NCBI GenBank assembly: GCA_963722415.1 | Contig: CAVRNI010000043.1 | Span: 124,001-188,000 of the forward strand | DNA: 64,000 bases | Reading direction: 5' to 3' | Origin: JALOLG01 sp963722415 | GTDB lineage: Bacteria > Actinomycetota > Acidimicrobiia > Acidimicrobiales > Ilumatobacteraceae | Part shown: in pieces, positions 16,441-25,847 of the stretch | Numbering within the stretch: position 1 is the first letter of the stretch | How the letters are laid out: every line of letters begins with the position of its first letter | Translations under genes and position numbers: made by a program | Notes under the pieces: generated by a model | What the model was told of the DNA's origin: nothing | The model's database searches: none | What the model saw: only the letters and a program-made list of their open reading frames with translations

Positions 16441-16952
16441 AAGACGTCGGCGGCGGTGGCGACGTCGAGACCCGGCCGGAGGTGCCCGGCGTCCGCCAGC
16501 ATCTCGACCAGCCGGCGCTGGTCGACGCGCCGGGCGCGGCGGTTGGCGGTGAGCAGTTCGCCGACCTCCGGATCGGCGGCCGCCCGCCGGACGACCTCGT
16601 AGATCGACGCCGTGCGGGCGACGATCCCGACGCCGCCGCGGACGAGCAGTTCCACGGCCGTCACCGCATCGGGTGCGGCGGTGAAGCTCTCGAACCATGC
16701 TCGCTCGAGGACCGGCACCGGCTCGACGTCACCGGCGATGCGGACGTCGAGGACCGCAGCGAGCAGGTTTCGCTTGGTGCCGAAGACGTAGTACACGGTC
16801 TGCTCGGCGACGCCGGCGCTCGCCGCGACCGCCTCGATGGTGGTCGCCAGGTAGCCGTGCTCGACGAACAGGCGGGCGGCGGCGTCGACGATGCGAGCAC
16901 GCGTGCGGAGCGAACGTTGGCGGCGACCGTCGGGCTCGTGTGGTGCCGTGAT
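16329..16952 (-). CDS. TetR family regulator with apparent ATC start
   Basis: From 16952 the frame reads TAPHEPDGRRQRSLRTRARI and then a full TetR helix-turn-helix (TTIEAVAASAGVAEQTVYYVF), giving 207 residues, the normal length. The codon at the expected start (16950-16952) is ATC, seven bases after a strong AGGAGG. No ATG, GTG or TTG occurs in frame before the GTG at 16796, which lies inside the recognition helix. Either ATC is used as start or an ATG was miscalled. Divergent from the cyclase-ATPase gene, with an inverted repeat between them; probably represses itself and that gene. The ligand domain is not recognisable. Confidence 0.75.
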   Translation of the reverse strand: MTAPHEPDGRRQRSLRTRARIVDAAARLFVEHGYLATTIEAVAASAGVAEQTVYYVFGTKRNLLAAVLDVRIAGDVEPVPVLERAWFESFTAAPDAVTAVELLVRGGVGIVARTASIYEVVRRAAADPEVGELLTANRRARRVDQRRLVEMLADAGHLRPGLDVATAADVFYAVMNEELYELLVTDCGWDVERFRRWATSLMIQQLL

Positions 16953-16994
16953 GGCGATCCCTCCTTGCGCGAGCGACGTTATCGCAGTAATAAT

Positions 16995-17011
16995 CTAGTG
17001 TTCGACTCTAG
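16995..17011. promoter_or_regulatory. Imperfect palindrome, probable TetR operator
   Basis: CTAGTGT-TCG-ACTCTAG has two 7-base arms that match at six positions, around a 3-base centre. It sits between the divergent TetR gene and the cyclase-ATPase gene, 13 bases before the GTG at 17024. Size and position fit a TetR operator. Confidence 0.5.
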
Positions 17012-17023
17012 AAAGTTTCGGTT

Positions 17024-19737
17024 GTGCCGCCCCCCTTTGCTCGATCGACACCGACACCCGCGTCTGCTCGCGACTCCGTCGCCCGTACTCGTCCCCGCAG
17101 CCCGCAAGACCGGGGTGACGGTGCCACGGTCACGATGACGTTCCTGTTCACCGACATCGAGGGATCGACCCGTCAGTGGGAGGAGTCGCCCGAGATGCAC
17201 GAGCGCGTCGAGCGGCACTTCGTCGTGTTGCGGGCGGCGGTGGACGAGGGCGGGGGCGAGGTGTTCGCCACGATGGGCGACGGCATCGCCGCCGCGTTCA
17301 CCTCGGTCGACGGAGCGCTCCTTGCGGCGGTGACGGCGCAGCAACAGATGTCCTCGATCGGTCTCTCCGTACGCATGGGCATCCACACCGGTGAGGTGGA
17401 GCGCGTCGGTGACGACTACCGCGGCCGCTCCGTCAACCGGGCGGCGCGGATCATGGCGGTGGGGCATGGCGGCCAGATCCTGCTGTCGGACGTGTCGGCC
17501 GCGCTCGCGCGGTCGGGCTCGGCGCGCTCGACGATGACCGATCTCGGCACGCACCGACTCCGCGACCTCACCGATCCGGAGCGCGTGTGGCAAGTCGTGC
17601 ACCCCGATCTGCGCCGGCAGTTCCCGCCCGTCCGCGGTCTCGACACGTACTCGAACAACTTGCCGGTCCAACGCTCGTCGTTGGTCGGCCGCGACGACGA
17701 CGTGCGGCGCGTCGTCGCTCTGACGCAGCGGCATCGCATCGTGACCCTCACCGGTGTCGGCGGTGTGGGCAAGACCCGCCTGGCGGTGCACGCCGCGGCG
17801 GAGATGCTGTCGGAGTTCGCCACCGTGTGCTTCGTCGAGCTGGCCAGCGTGGCCGACCCGGGCGACGTCGCCGACACCATCGCCCGAGCCCTCGGCGGCG
17901 TGGCCGCGGTCGACCCGTTGGCGACGGCCGCGGCGTCACTGGCCGGTGGACGGCGGCTGCTGGTCCTCGACAACTGCGAGCACGTGATCGACAGCGTGGC
18001 CTCGGCGGTCGACGTGCTCACCGTGGCCTGCCCCGACCTTTCCGTCGTCGCGACCAGTCGTGAGGTGCTGGGTGTCGACGGTGAGCACGTGCACGCCGTG
18101 CGATCGCTGGAGCCGGCGACGACGGCCCTCGATCTGTTCCGTGAGCGGGCGGCAGCCGCGGGAGTCGACCTCGCGACGCTCGACCGGGCGTCGATCGTCG
18201 AGCTCTGCCGGCGGCTCGACGGCATCCCCCTCGCGATCGAGCTGGCGGCGGCGAGGACGGCAACCCTCGGCATCCCCGCCATCACCGGTGCGCTCGCTGA
18301 CCGGTTGGGGCCTGTGCGCGGCGGTCGCCGGCCTGCCGACGACCGTCACGCCACGATGCGGGCGACGATCGAGTGGTCGTACCGCCTGCTCGATGCCGAC
18401 GAGCAGCGGATGTTCCGGTGGCTGGCGGTGTTCCCGGGCGGGTTCGAGCTCGACGCCGTCAGCCACGCGGCCCACATCATGGGGATCGCAGGGCCGGCGG
18501 CCGTCGATCACATCGAGTCCCTGGTGCACAAGAGCATGCTGACCCCCGACCTCGACGCGCGGGGCATGCGCTACCGAATGCTCGAGACGATGCGCGCGTA
18601 TGCCTTGGAGCGGCTCGACGAGCACAACGAACGGCTGTCCGCGCTCACCGCGCTCGCCACGTGGATGACCACGCTCACGGATCTCCCGGTCGACGATCCG
18701 TGCAACGCCGCGGTGGAACGGAACGCGGTCCGTCTCGAACGCGAGGCCGACAACTGGCGAGAAGCGGTCGTGGTGGCGACTCGATTGCGCTCCGGCGATC
18801 TGGCGGCCGCGCTGTGCGGTCCTCCCGTCGCGTTCTTCCTCCTCGGCCGTCACGACCTCGCCGACGTCGTCCGGCCGCTGCTGGACCTGTGCGACTCCGT
18901 CCAGCGTCGGTCCGTGCTCACGGCGCTGATCGTGTCCGCCTCCGGCGCCACCGAGCCGTCGCAGATGCAGGCGTGGGCCGAGGAGGTGCAACGCATCGAC
19001 GACGCCGACGCCACCGGTCTCGGCGGGCTGATGCGGTGGATGGCGCTGGCATGGCGGGGGGACTTCGTCGCCGCGATCGAGGTGTGCGTTGCGGCGTCGG
19101 TGGACGAGCGGCTGCGCCAGGGCACGCGCGACATGTTCGTCGGGATCGCCGTGCTCGATCACTTCAGCCTCACCGACGCGACGACCGACACGCACGGCCT
19201 CATCCCGCGCGCCCTCGAGGTCGCGGATCGCTCCGATGTCGCCCTCCATCGGGCGACCTGCCTGCTCGGCGTGGCGTGGGGGATCGCCGGTTCCGATCCC
19301 GAGCGAGCGCTGCAACTGGTGAGCCGGGCGATCAACGAGGTCCCCGATGTGCCGGCGCTGACCCGGCTGACCCTGCCAGGCAGCGCCTCGCGCCTGCTGA
19401 CCCGGCTCGATCCGAGGGTCGCGGCGCGGGCCTGCTGGAACAGCTCGACGCCACGACCTCCCGCCAGTCGTTCGTCGACCTGATCCCGCTGTTCTACGCG
19501 GCCACGCTGCTCGACGGGCTCGGCGACCGCTCGGCCGAGCGTGCGCTCATCACCGTGACGGCGGCGCCGGCCGCCGCACACACCTCGATGATGGACTTCG
19601 TCGATCTGTCCCGGCGCGCCGCGTCGATCAGCAGCCCGGCATCGGTGGCGCACCTCGAGGCGACCGTGCGGTCGGCGCTGGCCGACATCGTGCGGGACGA
19701 CGAGCCGGAGCCCGCCACGGTCGCGGTCGGTGACTGA
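17024..19737 (+). CDS. Class III nucleotide cyclase fused to NB-ARC-type ATPase, one frame change
   Basis: A cyclase homology domain (about residues 35-200, FLFTDIEGSTRQWE, MGDGIAAAF, MGIHTGEV) is followed by a P-loop ATPase (LTGVGGVGKTRLAVH at about 245, Walker B RRLLVLDNCEHV at about 310, PLAIELAAAR) and a winged-helix/TPR-like tail. This is the AfsR/LuxR-like signalling ATPase build without a DNA-binding domain. The frame is intact from the GTG at 17024 to about 19430. There it shifts by one base in a GC-rich stretch, and the rest (EQLDATTSRQSFVDL onwards) ends at 19737, about 904 residues in all. Likely makes or senses cyclic nucleotide in response to a signal; TetR next door probably controls it. 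Confidence 0.82.
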
Positions 19738-19752
19738 GACGACAGACGGCGG

Positions 19753-20105
19753 CTACTCGGGTTCGGGGAACGACGGTGCGGCGGGCGGGGGCGCTGTGCC
19801 CTGCCCGTCGGGCGGTGGGGGCGGTGGCGGTGGGGGTGGCGGTGGCGGCTGCTCATCGGTAGGGCCGGCGCCGCCGCGAGGACATCCGTGCCCTCTGCCT
19901 CGAGCGTGCGCAACTCGCCGACCAGACGGACGATCTCGGCCTCATCGCCAGGCTCGCCGCGCTCGGTGCGCTGGCGGTACACGATCCGACCGAGATCGTC
20001 GAGCAGGTCGTCGACCTTGCGCTTCTCCTTCACGTCCCCGATCTTGTCCTTGGCCTGTTCGGCCAGTTGGCTCGCCTTCTCCTTGGCCTTGTCCAGGAAT
20101 CCCAT
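19753..20105 (-). CDS. Small amphipathic protein with polyproline tail, one frame change
   Basis: The N-terminus MGFLDKAKEKASQLAEQAKD is a charged amphipathic helix, followed by a second helical part (DDLLDDLGRIVYRQRTERG) of a kind common in short actinobacterial proteins. After about residue 78 the frame changes in a GC-rich run near 19870. The continuing frame gives a run of about twelve prolines, then PDGQGTAPPPAAPSFPEPE and a stop at 19753, about 117 residues. Read without the change it would run on through antisense of the cyclase gene, which is not credible. Function unknown; convergent with the cyclase-ATPase gene. Confidence 0.65.
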
Positions 20106-20197
20106 GTCCGCTCCAATCGACTGCTCTTGCCGTCAGTACTACCGCCGCCACGAGCAGATGGGGGCAGCAAGCGCAGCCGGATTCGTAGAGTGACGGG

Positions 20198-21406
20198 GTG
20201 CCCCGACATTCGACAAGCAGCGGGCCGTTGCTCGACGACCTCGCGCGCCGGTGTGCTGCGCTCGTCGACGAGGGATTGTTCAAGCGCGAGCGGGTGATCG
20301 CGTCGCCGCAGTCGGCGCACATCGGCCTCACCGACGACCGCACGGTGCTCAACCTGTGCGCCAACAACTACCTCGGGTTGGCCGATCATCCGGCGGTGAT
20401 CGAAGCCGCCCATCGAGCGCTCGACACGTACGGCTACGGCATGGCCTCGGTCCGGTTCATCTGCGGGACGCAGACCGTTCACAAGGAGCTCGAGTCCGAG
20501 CTGAGCCGGTTCCTCGGCACCGAGGACACGATCCTGTACTCGTCGTGCTTCGACGCCAACGGCGGGCTCTTCGAGACGGTCCTCGACGAGCAGGACTGCG
20601 TGATCAGTGATGCACTCAACCATGCCTCGATCATCGACGGCATCCGCCTCAGCAAGGCGCGGCGGTTGCGCTACGACAACAACGACATGACCCAGTTGGA
20701 GCAACGGCTCCAGGAGGCCTCCGACGCGCGATACCGGCTGATCGCCACCGATGGCGTGTTCTCGATGGACGGCGTCGTCGCCGACCTCGCCGCGATCTGC
20801 GATCTCGCCGACCGATACGGCGCACTCGTGATGGTCGACGACTCGCACGCCGTCGGTGTCCTGGGCACGGGCGGCCGCGGCACGCCGGAGCATTGCGGCG
20901 TGATGGATCGGGTCGACATCGTCACCGGCACGCTCGGCAAGGCGATGGGCGGCGCGTCCGGCGGCTACACGAGCGGACGGCGCGAGATCGTCGACTGGTT
21001 GCGTCAGCGCTCGCGGCCCTATCTGTTCAGCAACTCGTTGGCGCCTGCCATCGCGGCCACGACACTGCAGGTCCTCGAGCTCCTCCAATCGGCCCACGAA
21101 CTGCAGCACCAACTCGCACGCAACTCGGAGCGGTTCCGTGAGGGCATGGTCGCAGCCGGGTTCACGCTCGCGGGTGCCGACCATCCGATCATCCCCGTGA
21201 TGCTCGGCGACGCACGCGTGGCCGTCGACATGGCCGATCGCCTGCTGGCCGAGGGCGTCTTCGTGATCGCCTTCTCGTTCCCGGTCGTGCCCAAGGATCG
21301 GGCCCGCATCCGCACCCAGATGTCGGCCGCCCACTCCGACGACGACGTCACGATGGCGATCGAGGCGTTCACCCGGGTCGGACGCGAGATGCGGGTGATC
21401 GCGTGA
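20198..21406 (+). CDS. kbl: Glycine C-acetyltransferase (2-amino-3-ketobutyrate CoA ligase)
   Basis: 402 residues, full length, a PLP enzyme of the alpha-oxoamine synthase family. LCANNYLGLADHP at the start, VDDSHAVGVLGTGGRG in the middle and the PLP lysine K248 in TGTLGKAMGG are all present. It splits 2-amino-3-oxobutyrate with CoA into glycine and acetyl-CoA. The gene overlaps tdh by four bases, the classical kbl-tdh pair for threonine breakdown in the cytoplasm. Start GTG at 20198. Confidence 0.93.
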   Translation: MPRHSTSSGPLLDDLARRCAALVDEGLFKRERVIASPQSAHIGLTDDRTVLNLCANNYLGLADHPAVIEAAHRALDTYGYGMASVRFICGTQTVHKELESELSRFLGTEDTILYSSCFDANGGLFETVLDEQDCVISDALNHASIIDGIRLSKARRLRYDNNDMTQLEQRLQEASDARYRLIATDGVFSMDGVVADLAAICDLADRYGALVMVDDSHAVGVLGTGGRGTPEHCGVMDRVDIVTGTLGKAMGGASGGYTSGRREIVDWLRQRSRPYLFSNSLAPAIAATTLQVLELLQSAHELQHQLARNSERFREGMVAAGFTLAGADHPIIPVMLGDARVAVDMADRLLAEGVFVIAFSFPVVPKDRARIRTQMSAAHSDDDVTMAIEAFTRVGREMRVIA

Positions 21407-22428
21407 AGGCGCTGGTGAAGGCTCGACGGGAACCAGGGCTGTGGCTCGAAGAGGTCGAACTGCCGAGAGCTGATGACAACGACGTGCTGATCCGGGTCCG
21501 GAAGACATCGATCTGCGGGACCGACCTGCACATCCACCGGTGGGATGCGTGGGCGCAGGCGACGGTCCCGGTGCCGATGGTCGTCGGTCACGAGTTCATG
21601 GGGGAGATCGTCGAGCTCGGCGCCAATGTCGTCGGCCTCGAGGTCGGTCAGCGGGTCGCCGGCGAGGGCCACATCACGTGCGGTCACTGTCGCAACTGCA
21701 AGGGCGGGCGACGCGAGTTCTGTCACAACCACATCGGTGTCGGCGTCACGCGGCAGGGGGCGTTCGCCGAGTATGTGGTGCTGCCGGCCCAGAACGTGTT
21801 CTTCGTGCCCGCCCACATCGACGACAACGTCGCCGCCGTGCTCGACCCGCTCGGCAACGCGACCCACACCTCACTGCGCTACGACGTCGTCGGCGAGGAC
21901 GTGCTGATCACGGGCGCCGGTCCGATCGGGGCGATGGCGGCCGCCATCGTCCGGCACATCGGGGCCCGCAACATCGTGGTCACGGACGTCAACCACTTCC
22001 GGCTCGACATGGCCACCAAGCTCGGCGCAACGCATGTGGTCGACGTGTCGTCCGAGCAACTCGCTCCGGTGATGACAGAACTGGGGATGACCGAGGGCTT
22101 CGATGTCGGGTTGGAGATGTCAGGCGCCGAGTCGGCGTTCAACCAGATGCTCGACGCGATGAACCACGGGGGTCGGATCGCCGTGCTGGGCATCCCGTCG
22201 GGCCCGATGACGCTCGACATCAACGACGTGATCTTCAAGGGTCTCGAGATCCAGGGGATCTACGGCCGCCGCATCTTCGAGACCTGGTACAAGATGGCCG
22301 CGATGCTGCAGAGCGGCCTCGACGTGAGCGCGATCATCACCCATCAGCTGCCGGCCGATCGGTTCGAAGACGCCTTCGAGATCGTCGCCAGCGGTGAGTG
22401 CGGCAAGGTGATCCTCGACTGGCCGTGA
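21403..22428 (+). CDS. tdh: L-threonine 3-dehydrogenase
   Basis: 341 residues, zinc-dependent medium-chain dehydrogenase. Catalytic zinc ligands are seen in SICGTDLHIHRWD and VGHEFMGEIVE. The structural zinc site is CGHCRNCKGGRREFC, and the NAD fold is GAGPIGAMAAAI. It oxidises threonine to 2-amino-3-oxobutyrate, which the kbl product then cleaves. GTG start at 21403 within the end of kbl. The stop codon lies inside a perfect 11-bp stem that may terminate the operon. Confidence 0.93.
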   Translation: MKALVKARREPGLWLEEVELPRADDNDVLIRVRKTSICGTDLHIHRWDAWAQATVPVPMVVGHEFMGEIVELGANVVGLEVGQRVAGEGHITCGHCRNCKGGRREFCHNHIGVGVTRQGAFAEYVVLPAQNVFFVPAHIDDNVAAVLDPLGNATHTSLRYDVVGEDVLITGAGPIGAMAAAIVRHIGARNIVVTDVNHFRLDMATKLGATHVVDVSSEQLAPVMTELGMTEGFDVGLEMSGAESAFNQMLDAMNHGGRIAVLGIPSGPMTLDINDVIFKGLEIQGIYGRRIFETWYKMAAMLQSGLDVSAIITHQLPADRFEDAFEIVASGECGKVILDWP

Positions 22429-22446
22429 GCGATCCCACGGCCAGTC
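22417..22446. terminator. 11-bp stem-loop at end of kbl-tdh
   Basis: GACTGGCCGTG pairs perfectly with CACGGCCAGTC around an 8-base loop. The stem includes the last codons and stop of tdh and ends nine bases before the stop of the convergent hemerythrin gene. No long T tract follows, but the perfect stem between two gene ends supports a bidirectional terminator. Confidence 0.6.
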
Positions 22447-22454
22447 GCTGACCG

Positions 22455-23375
22455 TTACTTGGAGCCCGTGGCCGACTTGGCGGTCCTCGATGCGGCCCGC
22501 TTGGCGGTCGTGGCCGTACGCCGTGTTGCGGCTCTCGCGGTGTGGCGAGTCGTCGTCGCGGCCCGCTTGGCGGTCGACGCCGTGGTGGAGGCTGACTTCT
22601 TCGCCGAGGTCGCCGTTCCCTTGGCGCCCGACACCGCTGCCCGCGTCGTCTTCTTGGCGCCGGACTTCACGCTGCGCGCCGTTTGTCCGACACCGTCGGC
22701 GGCGGCCGACGCGCCGTTCCGGACGTTCTTCGCCTGCGTTCGCGCGGCGGTCGTCCCGGTCGGTGACACCTTGGGCTTGTCGTTGCCCAGGATGCGGGCG
22801 ATGAGATCCTGGACGGCCGTCACTCCACCTTGGGCGATGCCGCTGATGTTGTCGCCGACCCGGTCGACGACGCCGGCAATCGCGCCGACGACGGCGTTGG
22901 CCGGTGGGACATCGGGCGACCTGGGGTGCGGATGGGTCGGCGCCGACTTCTTGGCGTCGGCCAACGCTTGGCCGAGATCGGCGAGCTCGGTCCGACTCAG
23001 TTCGCGGCGCACCTTCGGGAAGAAGTCACTCTGTTCCTCCTCGACGTGGTGGCGCACGTTCTCCATGAGAACCGTGACCTTGGCATCGAAGCGCTCGTCA
23101 CTCGGGTCGAGGTCAGCGAGCTCGGACAGCAGCCACTTCACGATGTGGTGCTCTTCGAGGCTCTCCAGCGCGATGTCCTCGGTGCCGGGCACGGTCGCCC
23201 GAGCAACTGGATAGAACACCAGCTCCTCGATGGCGGCGTGGACCGAGAGCTCCTCGATGATCCGGTCGACGATCTCTCGCTTCTGGACATACGCGCGATC
23301 GCCCGCCTTCTCGAAGCGCTTGAACAGCTGCTCGACGGTCTTGTGGTCGTTACGGAGAAGGGTGATTGCATCCAT
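22455..23375 (-). CDS. Hemerythrin HHE protein with histone-like Lys/Ala tail
   Basis: 306 residues. Residues 1-150 form a hemerythrin/HHE domain: NDHKTVEQLFKRF, HAAIEELVFYP, LEEHHIVKWLL and VRHHVEEEQSDFFPKV supply the di-iron ligands that bind O2, NO or sense redox state. A hydrophobic-amphipathic middle (about 160-200, VVGAIAGVVDRVGDNISG) leads to a tail of about 100 residues made almost only of Lys, Arg, Ala, Thr and Ser (SAKKSASTTASTAKRAATTT). The tail resembles histone H1-like and HupB tails that bind DNA. No family with this exact fusion comes to mind. Confidence 0.85.
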   Translation of the reverse strand: MDAITLLRNDHKTVEQLFKRFEKAGDRAYVQKREIVDRIIEELSVHAAIEELVFYPVARATVPGTEDIALESLEEHHIVKWLLSELADLDPSDERFDAKVTVLMENVRHHVEEEQSDFFPKVRRELSRTELADLGQALADAKKSAPTHPHPRSPDVPPANAVVGAIAGVVDRVGDNISGIAQGGVTAVQDLIARILGNDKPKVSPTGTTAARTQAKNVRNGASAAADGVGQTARSVKSGAKKTTRAAVSGAKGTATSAKKSASTTASTAKRAATTTRHTARAATRRTATTAKRAASRTAKSATGSK

Positions 23376-23488
23376 GCCGGACTCCTACCCCGAATCTCGG
23401 CGTCCTAAGCGCGTACTTGTGAAACCGCGCACATGTCACACCGGAGCCTGTCCGAGTGGGGTCCGGCGGCGCCGCCTGTCGAGAAAAC

Positions 23489-24049
23489 TCAGTGCCCGGC
23501 GAGACGCTCGGCGCGGCGGTTGTAGAACTCGTCGATCGGCCCGAACTCGGGTTCCTTCGAGAAGTGGTCCCGTGTCGTCTCGATGATCTCGTCGTTCGAC
23601 AAGTCGAGGTCGAGCGGCTCGCCTTGCGGTTGGCGCACGTGCCACGGCGTGTCGATGAAGACCTCCACCCCGTTGAACTCGGGATCCCGGAAGTACACCG
23701 ACCAGGCGTTGCCGTGGGTGAGCGGCATGATCTGCGTGACGCCGGCGTCGGCCTCGAGCGTCTTCTTCAACGCCCTCAAGTCGTCGAGCGTGCCGCTCGA
23801 CCGGAACGCCATGTGGTGCACGTTGTTCGACGCGTCGGGCTCGGCGCGCCCGGTGATGAACGCCACTTGGTGGTGATGGTTGGCGGTCTGCGAGAGGAAC
23901 ACGATCTCGACCTCACCGAAGGGCTCACCGAGCGGTCCGCGATCGGTCACCTCGAAGCCGAGCGTGTTCGTGTAGAAGTCGATCATGCGGTCGACGTCGT
24001 GCACGTACAGGACGGCATGGGCGACCTCGAGTTCAAGTCCGGATGCCAT
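23489..24049 (-). CDS. VOC family (glyoxalase/extradiol dioxygenase-like) protein
   Basis: 186 residues with two beta-alpha-beta-beta-beta modules. Metal ligands can be placed at the His of AHAVLYVHD, the His pair of NNVHHMAFRSS and the Glu of FNGVEVFIDTPW, the pattern of type I extradiol dioxygenases. The C-terminal 40 residues (SNDEIIETTRDHF) are helical, as in single-domain biphenyl-diol-like members. The substrate is unknown and no pathway genes stand next to it. Confidence 0.85.
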   Translation of the reverse strand: MASGLELEVAHAVLYVHDVDRMIDFYTNTLGFEVTDRGPLGEPFGEVEIVFLSQTANHHHQVAFITGRAEPDASNNVHHMAFRSSGTLDDLRALKKTLEADAGVTQIMPLTHGNAWSVYFRDPEFNGVEVFIDTPWHVRQPQGEPLDLDLSNDEIIETTRDHFSKEPEFGPIDEFYNRRAERLAGH

Positions 24050-24096
24050 GAGGCCACGCTAGTCACGCTGGCGGCCCGTCCGTCACGGCTGCGACG

Positions 24097-24858
24097 ATGC
24101 GACCCATGAAGGTCGCAGTGGTGACAGGTGCAGGATCGGGCATCGGGCGGGCAGTGGCGGTCCAACTCGCCGTCGACGGCTTCGACGTCGGGCTTGCCGG
24201 CCGCCGGCTGGAACCGCTGGAAGAGACGGCGGAGCTGGTGCACGCCGCCCGCGGCGATGCTCGTGCGTTGACCGTGCCCACCGATGTAGCCGTCGCCGAG
24301 TCGGTCGCCGCGTTGTTCGACTCGGTCGCGAACGACTTCGGCCGGCTGGATGTGCTGTTCAACAACGCCGGCATGGGCGCACCGCCGGTTCCGTTCGAAG
24401 ACCTCACGCTCGCGCAATGGCAGGCCGTCGTCGACGTGAACCTCACCGGCTCGTTCCTGTGCGCGCAGGAGGCGATCCGTCTCATGAAGCGCCAGTCGCC
24501 GGCAGGTGGTCGCATCATCAACAACGGTTCGATCTCCGCCCACGCGCCCCGCCCGAACTCGGCGCCGTACACCGCGACCAAGCACGCCATCACCGGGCTC
24601 ACCAAGTCGATCGCCCTCGATGGCCGGGCGCACGGAATCGCCTGCGGTCAGATCGACATCGGCAACGCCTCGACGCCGATGACGGCACGCATGGCCGGCG
24701 GCGTCCGCCAGGCCGATGGCACGCTGCAGGCCGAGCCGACCTTCGACGTGGCCGATGTGGCGCGCGCCGTGTCGTACATGGCCGGCCTCGGCCCGGAAGC
24801 CAACGTGTTGTTCCTCACGGTGATGGCCACCGGGATGCCGTTCGTCGGACGCGGCTAG
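24097..24858 (+). CDS. SDR family oxidoreductase
   Basis: 253 residues. VVTGAGSGIGRAVAVQ (about 8-23), LFNNAGMG (about 88), NNGSISAH and the catalytic YTATKHA are intact, so a classical NAD(P)-dependent dehydrogenase. The ATG at 24097 was used; an ATG three codons later is also possible and closer to relatives. Divergent from the VOC gene by 47 bases. Substrate unknown. The last 44 bases overlap the hydrolase gene on the other strand. Confidence 0.88.
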   Translation: MRPMKVAVVTGAGSGIGRAVAVQLAVDGFDVGLAGRRLEPLEETAELVHAARGDARALTVPTDVAVAESVAALFDSVANDFGRLDVLFNNAGMGAPPVPFEDLTLAQWQAVVDVNLTGSFLCAQEAIRLMKRQSPAGGRIINNGSISAHAPRPNSAPYTATKHAITGLTKSIALDGRAHGIACGQIDIGNASTPMTARMAGGVRQADGTLQAEPTFDVADVARAVSYMAGLGPEANVLFLTVMATGMPFVGRG

Positions 24859-25678
24859 CGCCGAGCGAGTATCCGTCCGTTGCACGGGGAGAGGCGGCGA
24901 GAAAGGCGCGGACCTCGGCATTGAATCGCTCGGCTGCCTCGACGCTGCTCACGTGACCCACCCCCGCCATCACGACGAGCCTCGCCGCGGGAATCGCGAC
25001 GTGCAGGGCCTCGGCCACGTTCAACGGCGCTCGCACGTCCTCGTCGCCGCACAACACGAGCGTCGGCACGTCGATGCGGGGGAGCACGTCGCGCAGATCG
25101 GCGTCCGCCGACGCGAGTGCCATGGCGCGGAATCCGACGGGATGGAACTCCGCCACCGACGCCGCGAAATCATCGACCCGTTCCTTCGGTGCCGATTTCG
25201 AGAACATCGACGGGAGCATCGTGGTCACGAACTCCGCCGGCGCCAATTGGGACCACCGCAGGCATTGCTCCAGGCGTTGTTCGACGACGTCCGCTGGCAA
25301 CGAACCGGCCCAGCCTGCATACGCGCCTGCCAGGATGAGCGTCGCCGGCAGCGTGGAGTGACGGCGATAGAGCTCGAGCGCGAGTGCTCCGCCGAACGAG
25401 ATCCCGGCGACGTGCGGGCGTCCCAAGCCGAGCGTCGCCACGAAGCCCGCGAGGCAGTCGGCGTAGTCCGACATCCGGAACGACTCCGGCGGATCGGACG
25501 ATCGACCGGCACCCGGCGCGTCCCAGGCGATGACCGTGAAATCATCGGAGAGGTCGTCGATCTGTCGCTGCCACGTCGACCGACCGTCACCGACGAACCC
25601 GTGCAGGAGCACGAGTGGTGGCCCGTGGCCTACCCGTTCGTAGGCGATGCGAAGGCCCTCGACTTCGATCTGTTCCAT
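24815..25678 (-). CDS. Alpha/beta hydrolase
   Basis: 287 residues from the ATG at 25678. The oxyanion segment is VLLHGFVGDGRST, the nucleophile elbow is AGISFGGALAL, the acid is in LCGDEDVRAPL and the histidine in MAGVGHVSS, so the triad is complete. Relatives include esterases and 3-oxoadipate enol-lactonases. The frame is also open far upstream, but that part is antisense to the beta-repeat gene. The last 15 residues overlap the SDR gene and are not family-like. Confidence 0.85.
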   Translation of the reverse strand: MEQIEVEGLRIAYERVGHGPPLVLLHGFVGDGRSTWQRQIDDLSDDFTVIAWDAPGAGRSSDPPESFRMSDYADCLAGFVATLGLGRPHVAGISFGGALALELYRRHSTLPATLILAGAYAGWAGSLPADVVEQRLEQCLRWSQLAPAEFVTTMLPSMFSKSAPKERVDDFAASVAEFHPVGFRAMALASADADLRDVLPRIDVPTLVLCGDEDVRAPLNVAEALHVAIPAARLVVMAGVGHVSSVEAAERFNAEVRAFLAASPRATDGYSLGASRVRRTASRWPSP

Positions 25679-25847
25679 GGCGACCCCGATCAGCGCGTGT
25701 CGACTGGCTCGGACAGGCCATGTTGCCTCGGCCGTGTGCGACATGTCGACGCCTTTGTGACCGACGAGGGTGATCGACGATCCCATCGGACCCTGAGCAG
25801 CGACCTTGTCGCGCGTCACGGCGACAACCGGCGACTCTGATGCGAGA

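Noticed and set aside
19795..19860. G-rich tract as a possible quadruplex or regulatory element
   Set aside because: It codes for the polyproline tail of the small minus-strand protein in its continuing frame, which explains the composition.
20198..22428. kbl-tdh as part of a larger novel pathway
   Set aside because: Standard two-gene threonine catabolism with intact motifs; neighbours on both sides are unrelated.
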